Source: Candidatus Nitrosopolaris rasttigaisensis
GTDB lineage: Archaea > Thermoproteota > Nitrososphaeria > Nitrososphaerales > Nitrososphaeraceae
DNA length: 7,409 bases
Assembly: GCA_933226995.1 (NCBI GenBank)
Contig: CAKOFP010000176.1
Span: 1 to 7,409, forward strand
Reading direction: 5' to 3'
The notes beneath the pieces were generated by a model that was not told where the DNA came from, made no database searches, and saw nothing but the letters and a program-made list of their open reading frames with translations. Both the position numbers and the translations under genes were made by a program. This document shows, piece by piece, positions 1-5,731 of this stretch (position 1 is its first letter; each line of letters begins with the position of its first letter).

Positions 1-353
1 AAAGTTTGATAGAGACGGGCACGATAGTAGTAATAAACAGATACTACCAATCAAATCTTGTTTATGGCGTCTCAAATGGTCTTAGTATTAACTGGCTAAC
101 TAACTTGGAAAGGGGTTTACCCAAAGAAGATATAGTTATAGTCCTAGACGTTAGTCCTACCGTAACGTCCCAACGGTCAGACGCGGGAGATCTGGATTCA
201 TTTGAAAAAAATCAGAAATTGCTTTTAGAAGTAAATAAGAATTATCGTAAGCTTGCAAAACAGTTCAAATGGAAAATAATCAATGGTGAAAAAAGGAAGG
301 AGCAAGTCCATCAAGAAATAATGAAGATCGTTAAACTCCTGAATGTGACCTGA
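1..353 (+). CDS. tmk: Thymidylate kinase, C-terminal part (5' end outside window)
   Basis: This enzyme phosphorylates dTMP to dTDP with ATP in the cytoplasm. The frame is open to the first base of the window, so the start and the N-terminal Walker A loop lie upstream; a TTG at base 6 is internal. About 116 residues are visible. They include the DR[YH]-type substrate motif, here NRYYQSN (about bases 36-56), the core strand IVLDVSP (about 138-158), and a lid-like segment with SQR followed by DSFEKN. The end is an alpha-helical tail with WKIINGEKR and VHQEI, the usual ending of archaeal and bacterial Tmk. The first residue of the DR[YH] motif is Asn instead of Asp. It lies 317 bases upstream of the HD gene on the same strand and may or may not be co-transcribed with it. 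Family assignment is firm. Confidence 0.9.
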   Translation, partial: SLIETGTIVVINRYYQSNLVYGVSNGLSINWLTNLERGLPKEDIVIVLDVSPTVTSQRSDAGDLDSFEKNQKLLLEVNKNYRKLAKQFKWKIINGEKRKEQVHQEIMKIVKLLNVT

Positions 354-523
354 TTATCACGCTGACCGATTATTAATTCGACTAAAAACATATCATTTCA
401 GTTGTTTTCGTTTGCTAAAAAAACAGTCGTTAATGACTCCGTTACGAGACCTCGAGCACCGCTCTTCAAGCTTAGATAGTCAGCTACAAGAGAAATGAGA
501 ATAAACTCGACGTATATATGCTG

Positions 524-612
524 ATTGGAATCCACTATAAACGATAGTGAACTCGTCGCGTTCAAGGATATGACACTTTACCGAGCGAGCCAGAATTGGA
601 ATATTCACTATC
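524..612. repeat. Direct and inverted repeat cluster upstream of the HD gene
   Basis: ATTGGAAT followed closely by ACTAT occurs twice in the same orientation, at 524-538 and 595-610, 71 bases apart. The segment GATAGTGAA (543-551) is the exact inverse of TTCACTATC (604-612). CACTAT (533-538) and ATAGTG (544-549) form a 6-bp hairpin with a 5-base loop. Three CACTAT-type half sites in under 90 bases, just upstream of a promoter, suggest binding sites for a regulator. That role is inference. Confidence 0.5.
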
Positions 613-625
613 TTGACATACAGTA

Positions 626-636
626 GATTTAATTTT
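626..636 (+). promoter_or_regulatory. TATA-like element for HD-pyrH
   Basis: The AT-rich stretch GATTTAATTTT sits about 35-45 bases before the ATG at 671. It fits an archaeal TATA box with transcription starting near 655 and a short leader of about 15 bases. It lies just after the repeat cluster at 524-612. This is sequence resemblance only. Confidence 0.35.
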
Positions 637-670
637 CTGCCTTACACAAACAAAACCATCAGACAGAGCT

Positions 671-1948
671 ATGAGGTTTGCCGGAGAAATCACTGATCCA
701 GTTCATCGATATATCCGTTTCACCAATGTCGAAAGAGAACTTTTGGACACTGCCGCGTTTCAACGTTTGAGGAGAATAAAGCAACTCTCTGGCGCACACT
801 TGGTTTATCCCAGTGCGCAACACTCTCGATTCGAACACTCACTTGGGACGATGCACGTTGCCGGCTTCGCAGGGGAAACTCTTCTTGCCAAAGGATACCT
901 CAGTAAAGAAGAAAGTATTCAAGAGTTACGATTGGCAGCTTTGCTTCATGATATAGGACATGGACCATTTTCACACCTATTTGAGGAAATGTTAGGCGCA
1001 AAATGCGGCCTGACCCACGAAGACTTGGGGAAGAAAATTATCTTCAAGACAGAAATTAGCGATATTCTAAAAAAGCATGGTTACAATTCAAATGGCATAT
1101 GTAGATTATCATTTGGTGAATCAAAGATAAAATTCTTTAATGAAATTATCGCCGGCGCATTATCGGCAGATATTATGGATTATTTACCACGAGATGGATT
1201 GTTTACTGGAGCTGAATATGGCAAAATCGACTATCACAGACTTATAAGTTCATTTGAAGTGGTCTCGAATGCCCATCTAGCCATTAATAGATCCGCCCTC
1301 TACTCATTTGAATCAATGTTGATCTCTAGGTACGAAATGTTCAAGGCAGTCTATTTCCATAAAACTGTCAGATCGGCCGAAGTTATGCTTCTCCATTCAA
1401 TGAGGCTAGCTGATGAACAGCTGAATTTAACTGACACATCCCTAGATAATTATCTAAACCTGACTGATGATTCAACTCTTGAGAAGATACACTCTCTTAG
1501 TAAGAGCAATGAAGTTGCAGTCAGACTAGTAACGGATTACAGGAACAGAAGATTGTTAAAATGTGTTTATGAAAAATTCTTACACAAGCACGATGATATC
1601 TGTAGAAAAATGGATAGACGGGCACTACATAATCTGGCATCACAGATAGCAGAAAGCGCAAGGGTCCAAGAAAATTCCGTTTTTGTCGATGCATCGAGAG
1701 CATCCTCTATGCCGCTGACGCCCACTAAAAAAGAGATAAGTTCGATATTGCTTGTCGACAAGGAACGTGCATATGAAACGCCCATCTCAGAGATTCCGCT
1801 TATTGATTCTGTAACAGGCTTTCTTGATATGCTAAGAGTATATACAACCCTCAAAAATAGAGAAGTGGTGGAACGATCTGTTAAAAAGGTTCTTGGCGAA
1901 GAAGATTCTATCTACCAAAGGCACAGAATCAGGAAAAGGAAAGTTTGA
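671..1948 (+). CDS. HD-domain phosphohydrolase, SAMHD1/dGTPase-like (COG1078 type)
   Basis: A 425-aa cytosolic protein. The HD metal-binding set is complete: H56 in RFEHSLGT, H93-D94 in LLHDIGHGPFSH, and D167 in LSADIMDYLPRD. H97, H102 and H116 match histidines that surround the active site in SAMHD1. In this family the protein hydrolyses dNTPs to deoxynucleosides and triphosphate, but many archaeal members are untested, so the substrate is inferred. The C-terminal third is helical and ends in a basic tail (RIRKRKV). The start ATG at 671 gives the expected N-terminus, with a DPVHRYIRF element and QRLRRIKQL before the first metal histidine. It sits between tmk and pyrH, and pyrH follows after 2 bases, so the two are probably co-transcribed. 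A role in balancing nucleotide pools fits the context. Length is typical for the family and nothing is missing. Confidence 0.9.
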   Translation: MRFAGEITDPVHRYIRFTNVERELLDTAAFQRLRRIKQLSGAHLVYPSAQHSRFEHSLGTMHVAGFAGETLLAKGYLSKEESIQELRLAALLHDIGHGPFSHLFEEMLGAKCGLTHEDLGKKIIFKTEISDILKKHGYNSNGICRLSFGESKIKFFNEIIAGALSADIMDYLPRDGLFTGAEYGKIDYHRLISSFEVVSNAHLAINRSALYSFESMLISRYEMFKAVYFHKTVRSAEVMLLHSMRLADEQLNLTDTSLDNYLNLTDDSTLEKIHSLSKSNEVAVRLVTDYRNRRLLKCVYEKFLHKHDDICRKMDRRALHNLASQIAESARVQENSVFVDASRASSMPLTPTKKEISSILLVDKERAYETPISEIPLIDSVTGFLDMLRVYTTLKNREVVERSVKKVLGEEDSIYQRHRIRKRKV

Positions 1949-1950
1949 CC

Positions 1951-2700
1951 ATGAATAATATCAATCTTAATAAAAAAAGAAGAATAGTCATAAAATTAAG
2001 CGGCAGCATATTCGATACTGCTAACGGTAAGGAATCTATCACAAAATATGCTAAGATGTTATTAGAAATCAGTGACAAATTTCAACCAGTAGTCGTGACA
2101 GGAGGGGGAGAAATTGCCCGCCACTACATAAATATCGCAAGAAGTCTCGGGTCAGATGAAGCAAATCTGGATATTATAGGAATTGAAGTATCCCGTTTGA
2201 ACGCAAAGATGTTGCTTGTCACATTGGGAGACCAGGCCTTTTCCCAAGTTCCAAAAAATCTGGAAGAAGTAGCAATAGCAGCAGCAAGCGGTAAAATAGT
2301 AATAGCAGGCGGTTTGCATCCTGGACAAAGTACAAATGCGACTTCAGCACTCATTGCCGAAACAGTAAAGGCTTCAAAGTTTCTAAATGCTACCGACGTG
2401 GATGGGATTTTTGATTCAGATCCCAAAACAAACAGAGATGCAAAATTATTTAAAAAGATTACAGTCAAAGAATGTATGGAAATTCTAGGAAATGAAAGTT
2501 CAATGGCAGGAACGTATGAACTAATCGACATTGTTGCCCTTAAAGTGATAGAACGATCAAAAATCCCGACACAAGTTTTGCGATCAAGCGTCAACAATAT
2601 CAAACATGCAATCAATAATACTAACAAATACCGTGTTGGGACCGAGATAGTAGTTGACCCGACAATTACGAGAGCTGCAACGGTCAAGAAACGGTCTTAA
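1951..2700 (+). CDS. pyrH: UMP kinase, archaeal type (amino acid kinase fold)
   Basis: Phosphorylates UMP to UDP, the step that feeds UTP and CTP synthesis. The 249-aa protein has the amino acid kinase fold: KLSGS (15-19) for phosphate binding, TGGGEIARHY (50-59), GGLHPGQSTNATSALIAE (120-137) for nucleotide binding, and NATDVDGIFDSDPK (146-159) at the ATP site. Length is close to, and slightly above, that of usual archaeal PyrH. I chose ATG at 1951; an in-frame TTG at 1945 would overlap the HD stop by 4 bases and adds only two residues. A purine-rich AGGAAAAGGA (about 1931-1940) lies a little upstream and may act in ribosome binding. The 2-base gap after the HD gene indicates one transcript. 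The 3' end overlaps the opposing hypothetical gene by 17 bases. Confidence 0.95.
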   Translation: MNNINLNKKRRIVIKLSGSIFDTANGKESITKYAKMLLEISDKFQPVVVTGGGEIARHYINIARSLGSDEANLDIIGIEVSRLNAKMLLVTLGDQAFSQVPKNLEEVAIAAASGKIVIAGGLHPGQSTNATSALIAETVKASKFLNATDVDGIFDSDPKTNRDAKLFKKITVKECMEILGNESSMAGTYELIDIVALKVIERSKIPTQVLRSSVNNIKHAINNTNKYRVGTEIVVDPTITRAATVKKRS

Positions 2701-3001
2701 TCATACCCAGAAATTCTTGAATGCCGTCTGTTATCATCTTTCTATAGATTTCCTCACTTTTTTGTTTAGGCAAAGGTTTTGATTGTGCCTTTGCATACCC
2801 ATCTTTATCACAGATAAATAACATTGCTTCGTCTCCCCTCGCTATTTTGCCAGCAAGCATTTCCTCACCTACTGGCTCAAAACCTTTGTCGCTTTGCTTA
2901 ATAGTATACGTCAGCATCGCGAATCCTGCATAATCAAATAATTTCATCTGAGCTTTTTTTGCCCTTTCTTGCCCAAGGAAAGCAGCCTTATGATATTGCA
3001 T
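2684..3001 (-). CDS. Hypothetical protein, 105 aa
   Basis: I do not recognise a family. The protein is soluble and mixed alpha/beta in look, with no signal peptide or membrane segment. It begins MQYHKAAFLGQERAKKAQMK, a Lys/Ala/Gln-rich helix, followed by a hydrophobic strand region (FAMLTYTIKQ), an acidic stretch (EPVGEEML), MLFICDKDGYAKAQSK, and a charged C-terminal helix. The ATG at 3001 is the first usable start. The frame stays open for 45 more codons upstream, to a TAA at 3137-3139, without any ATG, GTG or TTG. A TATA-like CTTATAG (about 3032-3038 on the - strand) sits about 30-37 bases upstream of the ATG, which supports that start. The gene converges on pyrH and overlaps its last 17 bases, so the two transcripts must form antisense ends. 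Composition supports real coding. Confidence 0.65.
   Translation of the reverse strand: MQYHKAAFLGQERAKKAQMKLFDYAGFAMLTYTIKQSDKGFEPVGEEMLAGKIARGDEAMLFICDKDGYAKAQSKPLPKQKSEEIYRKMITDGIQEFLGMIKTVS
2758..2767 (+). terminator. T-rich candidate terminator after pyrH
   Basis: The run TTTTTTGTTT lies about 57 bases past the pyrH stop, inside the antisense of the opposing gene. Archaeal termination often needs only such a T-rich non-template tract. No stem is seen. Confidence 0.35.
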
Positions 3002-3505
3002 ATATCTAATGAATTTTATTTTGCTATTATCTATAAGCTTTCCTTTCAGGGATACAAATGATTTCGTGTTCGATATTCGACGATAATCAGTAACATTGTG
3101 TTCACACGCGTGGTTTTTTGACCGTCGTTTGCAACATTAGTTAGAAAAAAGTGCTGAATTGTTGCCATTTTCTAACTGCTGGATTAACCTTGGAGTGAAC
3201 TAGTACTTGCATAAGGTACGTCTTTAGAACTAGATAAACCAAACGCAATTGCAAAATTAATTCTAGTAGGTTAATGGTTTTTAATTACCAATCAACACAG
3301 TGGCTTTGCTACCACCTTCTATTAGTCCAGAGCCAATTAAACCACTTATGTATGGCTAGTAAAAGATGCAAGTGCAAAGTACAAGTAACCAAATTCCAAA
3401 TAATTTTTTTGTGACAATCCAGAAGATGACGGATGGTAAAATTCCTTTTCCGATACAATACAAAAGGATCAATAAAGCCGTGAGTCTATTTTCAAGGTTT
3501 TCAAG
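3002..3505. other. Gap between two - strand genes, with frame remnants
   Basis: No complete convincing gene is seen in these 504 bases. On the - strand three stretches look weakly coding. First, an open frame at 3136-3002 runs into the 105-aa gene but has no start. Second, a hydrophobic frame at 3505-3356 directly follows the DUF2173 stop in the same frame and contains LTALLILLYCIGKG and FGIWLLVLCTCIFY. Third, a frame ending at 3281 reads ISGLIGSGLIEGGSKATV. The last two could be pieces of one decayed small membrane protein, but chance in AT-rich DNA is a real alternative. A perfect inverted repeat at 3139-3177 is listed separately. Confidence 0.4.
3139..3177. repeat. Perfect 10-bp inverted repeat
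   Basis: AGTTAGAAAA (3139-3148) and TTTTCTAACT (3168-3177) are exact reverse complements around a 19-base spacer. No gene is nearby in which the pairing would be a by-product of coding. It could be an RNA hairpin or a protein-binding site, or a relic of a mobile element. The function is unknown. Confidence 0.6.
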
Positions 3506-3844
3506 CTAGGAGTATGCAAGAACTTTGAATAATTGGTTGAAGTCTGCCTTGGCTGTTTCAACAAATACCCAAGTATTGCCGCCACCGCCAATGATTACAG
3601 TCCAGTCGCCACCAGAATACGACCATACCTTTTGTGGCACCCATGGGGTCTTAGTAAAGCGTGTAAACGCTCCAGCCAATGTATTAAAGAGCATTGAAAC
3701 AGTAGCACAGAATTGAGCAGATACTTCAGCAATTTCTTTCGCTATATCGGTGTTTGATCTATATTCTATGATTTTTCCATCTGACGCGAATTCACCAGCC
3801 GCAGCTACGCCATCAAGTGTTAATAATTCATCGAAATTAACCAT
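3506..3844 (-). CDS. DUF2173 family protein (roadblock-like)
   Basis: A 112-aa soluble protein. The N-terminal pattern LLTLDGVAAAGEFASDGKII (7-26) followed by EYR is the hallmark I associate with DUF2173: a 'leading helix, GV.A..EF...G.L..Y' start. A helix around AEVSAQFCATVSMLF and a strand pair (WSYSGGDWTVII, NTWVFVE) follow, and the protein ends in KADFNQLFKVLA. The fold is expected to be roadblock/LC7-like, a small dimerising alpha/beta scaffold. The biochemical role is not established; relatives occur in archaea and in sulfur oxidisers. Length is normal, so the TAG at 3506-3508 is probably the true stop, although the frame continues open for 49 codons beyond it. The ATG at 3844 lies 20-28 bases from a TATA-like element, which suits a leaderless transcript. 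It is divergent from the 59-aa ORF. Confidence 0.75.
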   Translation of the reverse strand: MVNFDELLTLDGVAAAGEFASDGKIIEYRSNTDIAKEIAEVSAQFCATVSMLFNTLAGAFTRFTKTPWVPQKVWSYSGGDWTVIIGGGGNTWVFVETAKADFNQLFKVLAYS

Positions 3845-3863
3845 CGCTTTTAGAAAAAGAAAG

Positions 3864-3873
3864 TCTTATATTA
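3864..3873. promoter_or_regulatory. Shared TATA-like element of a divergent gene pair
   Basis: CTTATATTA reads as a TATA box on both strands. Its centre, near 3868, lies about 24 bases from the ATG at 3844 (- strand) and about 24 bases from the ATG at 3892 (+ strand). Both distances fit leaderless archaeal transcripts. A purine-rich GAAAG just before it on the + strand could serve as the TFB recognition element. Confidence 0.5.
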
Positions 3874-3891
3874 AAGGTGTGAAGTAAAAGT

Positions 3892-4071
3892 ATGAAGGAT
3901 TTTTTTCCGGCCACACATTCACTTTATGCATCCAGCATAGAAATGCGTACCACCTATAGAAGAGCGTACATCAGACTTAGAGGCCGAGGGAATGTAAAAT
4001 TGTCTCGACATGAACTTGAATTGGAGGATTTATTCTTGACCGGAAGGAACTTGATACGCTTTACAGATTGA
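3892..4071 (+). CDS. Small hypothetical protein, 59 aa
   Basis: I do not recognise a family. The ORF runs from ATG at 3892 to TGA at 4069-4071 and is rich in arginine (9 of 59), mostly between residues 19 and 39 (RTTYRRAYIRLRGRG). An acidic, leucine-rich part follows (ELELEDLFL). There is no signal peptide or membrane segment; the charge pattern could suit nucleic-acid or protein binding, which is only inference. Support for it being real comes from the TATA-like element about 24 bases upstream and its divergent placement against DUF2173. An AGGTG lies about 13-17 bases upstream of the ATG, too far for an ideal ribosome site, so a leaderless message is more likely. A competing 29-codon frame on the opposite strand looks weaker. 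Confidence 0.4.
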   Translation: MKDFFPATHSLYASSIEMRTTYRRAYIRLRGRGNVKLSRHELELEDLFLTGRNLIRFTD

Positions 4072-4317
4072 CCATAACCGTACGATCTGACATTTAACTA
4101 ATCTTAAACACGATGGAGGGGCCAGTATCCGGTTCAAACGGTTTTCAGCACGGCCCTTATGATAGTACTTTGTTGTAATCTTACCATGTCAGTTTAATTG
4201 GTTTCTCAATAGCAACGGCAAAGACCATTTTGACTTTTTTGGTTCTCTATTTGTTGAAGATACAGCCACAAAAGAAAGCGTCGAGTTCAATCCTAACGCT
4301 GTGTAGAGATCTGGTAG
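4072..4317. other. Gap between the 59-aa ORF and the DUF6659-like gene
   Basis: No gene with a proper start is seen. On the - strand the frame of the DUF6659-like gene continues open past its TAG for 42 codons to a TGA at 4189-4191 (beginning LPDLYTALGLNSTLSFVAV). On the + strand a start-less hydrophobic frame of about 44 codons covers the same bases. A hairpin at 4117-4158 is listed separately. Confidence 0.4.
4117..4158. repeat. Two-part hairpin
   Basis: AGGGGCC (4117-4123) can pair with GGCCCTT (4152-4158), seven pairs including one G-U. Inside it CCG and CGG can pair around the loop GTTCAAA. The shape recalls a shrunken tRNA fold, but the D and anticodon arms have no room, so it is not a tRNA. 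It might structure the 3' end of the 59-aa transcript. Confidence 0.4.
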
Positions 4318-4695
4318 CTAATTGATACCTCTTGAAAAATAGACACATAAATATTTGCCTTTACTCCCAGTTAGTGGAGAAATCGCAATCTTGTTGTCAT
4401 CCGCAATGTGCATTAATTCGAATTGCATTTTTGTTGAGTTGTCATGCAGATGAACGTCAGCAGTTATAATCCCTTTTTTTATGGTAGGAATTAGATAATT
4501 TAAGTAAAATAGATTGCTAACTGGGTAATGAGTATTTACGAAAGGATCCTTTCTTCCAGGTATCATGTTACCCCGTCTAGATTGACCAACAATCAGTTTC
4601 CCTTCATCGTCAACTACAGCAGCAAAACTGATAGCTGCATTAGATGATAACGCAATGAAGCATATTTTGCGTAAATAGTCCCGTCCTTTACCCAT
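4318..4695 (-). CDS. DUF6659-like hypothetical protein
   Basis: A 125-aa soluble protein. The segment ISFAAVVDDEGKLIVGQSRR (22-41) resembles the 'FA.vvd..G.L..G..r' start I associate with the thaumarchaeal DUF6659 family, a roadblock/longin-like fold found in many copies in these genomes. The middle (SNLFYLNYLIPTIKK) corresponds to the long helix. The C-terminus carries two strands: FELMHIADDNKIAISPL and KGKYLCVYF. The function is unknown; a dimerising scaffold or sensor role is guesswork. ATG at 4695 is the start because an in-frame stop lies 4 codons upstream. A TATA-like TATAATAT on the - strand (4746-4739) would give a leader of about 20 bases. The TAG stop is followed by 42 further sense codons. 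Family assignment is tentative. Confidence 0.6.
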   Translation of the reverse strand: MGKGRDYLRKICFIALSSNAAISFAAVVDDEGKLIVGQSRRGNMIPGRKDPFVNTHYPVSNLFYLNYLIPTIKKGIITADVHLHDNSTKMQFELMHIADDNKIAISPLTGSKGKYLCVYFSRGIN

Positions 4696-4738
4696 TAAAT
4701 GTTTTCATTCAATTCGCCTTCATAATCAATGTGCTAGA

Positions 4739-4746
4739 ATATTATA
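4739..4746 (-). promoter_or_regulatory. TATA-like element of the DUF6659-like gene
   Basis: On the - strand this reads TATAATAT, about 45-50 bases before the ATG at 4695. It would place the transcription start near 4716, with a short leader. The element lies between the gene and the 3' end of the surface-protein pseudogene. Confidence 0.35.
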
Positions 4747-4768
4747 GAACTGAGTCTTTGATGGATAA

Positions 4769-5555
4769 TCAAAAAAATTTCTCTAGATGAATCCAAATAA
4801 TATCTGTTGTAGCACTATCAATACTATTATTCCCTCCCATTCCCCAATTCCACCATTCCCGCCGTTTGCGTTACTTCCATTGCCACCCTTTCCGCCAACT
4901 CTGCCACTACCACCATTACCAATACCTCCAATTCCTCCATTATCGCTGCTACCGGCTATGCCTCCATTAGCGGATCCTCCAAGGCCCCTAGCTCTCCATT
5001 TCCACCAAAAATGAACCATTAACGCCATTTTGGCCATTCTAACCGTTCGCACCATGAGTCGCTCCTATCCCTGTGACGTTCACGCTGTAAAATTTTGTAA
5101 AATTAGTAAAGCTTCCTATACTAGATACTTTGGAAGTTATTTTATTTTGTCCTAAGGCTGCATATTTGGGCGTGATAGTATACTTCCATGTAGAACAATC
5201 GTTTGTTCCTCCATGTCCTGTTGCTGCTGCCTTTTGGTATGGTTTCATATCTTCTAGAAGTATTAAAACTGTACAATCAGTATGTGTCTTATCTGCTGCG
5301 GGTGCTGGTGAAGATATTCCTGATACGATGATATTACTATCAACCGGAACCCGCTGAACTTTATGAGGGGAAATTATTTTTACAAAGGGTGTCCTTGCAG
5401 ATGATGAAATAGCAAAGAAGCGCCACTAATGCACCATGCGCCAAAAAAAATACGGCTATTATTGTAAAGAAGAGAGCTACCAGTCCGGAGTGATTAAAAT
5501 TACATGTTCCAGAGTACTTTCCATTTCTGATTAGTATGAAATTGCCTATAAACAC
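4769..5555 (-). pseudogene. Decayed secreted surface protein: signal peptide, Ig-like domain, Gly/Asn repeat
   Basis: One protein can be read across three frames on the - strand. A GTG at 5555 opens a frame with a signal-peptide core (LVALFFTIIAVFFLAHGALVA). After a shift near 5428-5400, another frame stays open for 128 codons (5425-5042): TPFVKIISP, VPVDSNIIVSG, DCTVLILLEDMKPYQ, CSTWKYTITPKYA and FYSVNVTGIGA. This is an Ig-like beta-sandwich pattern typical of thaumarchaeal surface proteins. It then enters a repeat with a stop inside it: GANG, TAG (5039-5041), NGQNGVNG. The repeat goes on in two other frames (FGGNGELG, then LGGSANGGIAGSSDNGG and on to about 4830). It ends in the original frame with SIDSATTDIIWIHLEKFF and a TGA at 4769-4771. 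At least four shifts and one nonsense codon make it a pseudogene, unless base-calling errors in short homopolymers explain the shifts. An intact ancestor would have been exported to the cell surface. Confidence 0.7.
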
Positions 5556-5731
5556 TTTTTATCTAATTTGTCTGCTGTTTAGCCTCGGAAAAGGATTCTA
5601 TCCATTTTCTGCTTAGAATCAATTTCTCAGATTGCTTAGATTTTTTCTATGGCTACATCGAGTATAATCTGACCAATATATGTTTTGTATACTAGGCAAC
5701 GTTTTAATTACGATATAGCAATTTGTAATTT
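5556..5731. promoter_or_regulatory. Divergent promoter region of the pseudogene and the zinc-ribbon gene
   Basis: No ORF is seen. On the + strand a TATA-like TTTTAATTA (5702-5710) lies about 22-30 bases before the ATG at 5732, the spacing of a leaderless archaeal transcript. Other AT-rich stretches (around 5676-5695) could serve as further elements. Confidence 0.4.

Larger units (their letters stand above)
354..670. other. Gap between tmk and the HD gene, with repeated motifs and a promoter
   Basis: I see no credible ORF or RNA gene here on either strand. A T-rich stretch at about 400-415 could end the tmk transcript. The right half holds repeated and inverted ACTAT-type motifs and a TATA-like stretch; these are listed separately. 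The region is therefore best read as the 5' regulatory region of the HD-pyrH pair. Confidence 0.6.

Noticed and set aside
2124..2687. 187-codon open frame opposite pyrH
   Set aside because: It lies wholly antisense to a clear UMP kinase with all motifs and has no recognisable domain.
3046..3168. 40-codon - strand ORF from an ATG at 3168
   Set aside because: Short, no motif, and overlaps the start-less extension of the 105-aa gene; kept only as a possible frameshift partner.
3274..3414. 46-codon + strand ORF starting at 3274
   Set aside because: No motif, promoter or convincing composition, and it competes with equally weak - strand frames.
4117..4158. tRNA-like fold with a TTCAAAC stretch
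   Set aside because: Only 42 bases long, with a 3-bp inner stem and no room for D and anticodon arms.
4787..5014. Proline-rich 75-codon frame on the + strand
   Set aside because: It is the complement of the Gly/Asn-rich repeat; the Ig-like domain and signal peptide on the - strand show which strand was coding.
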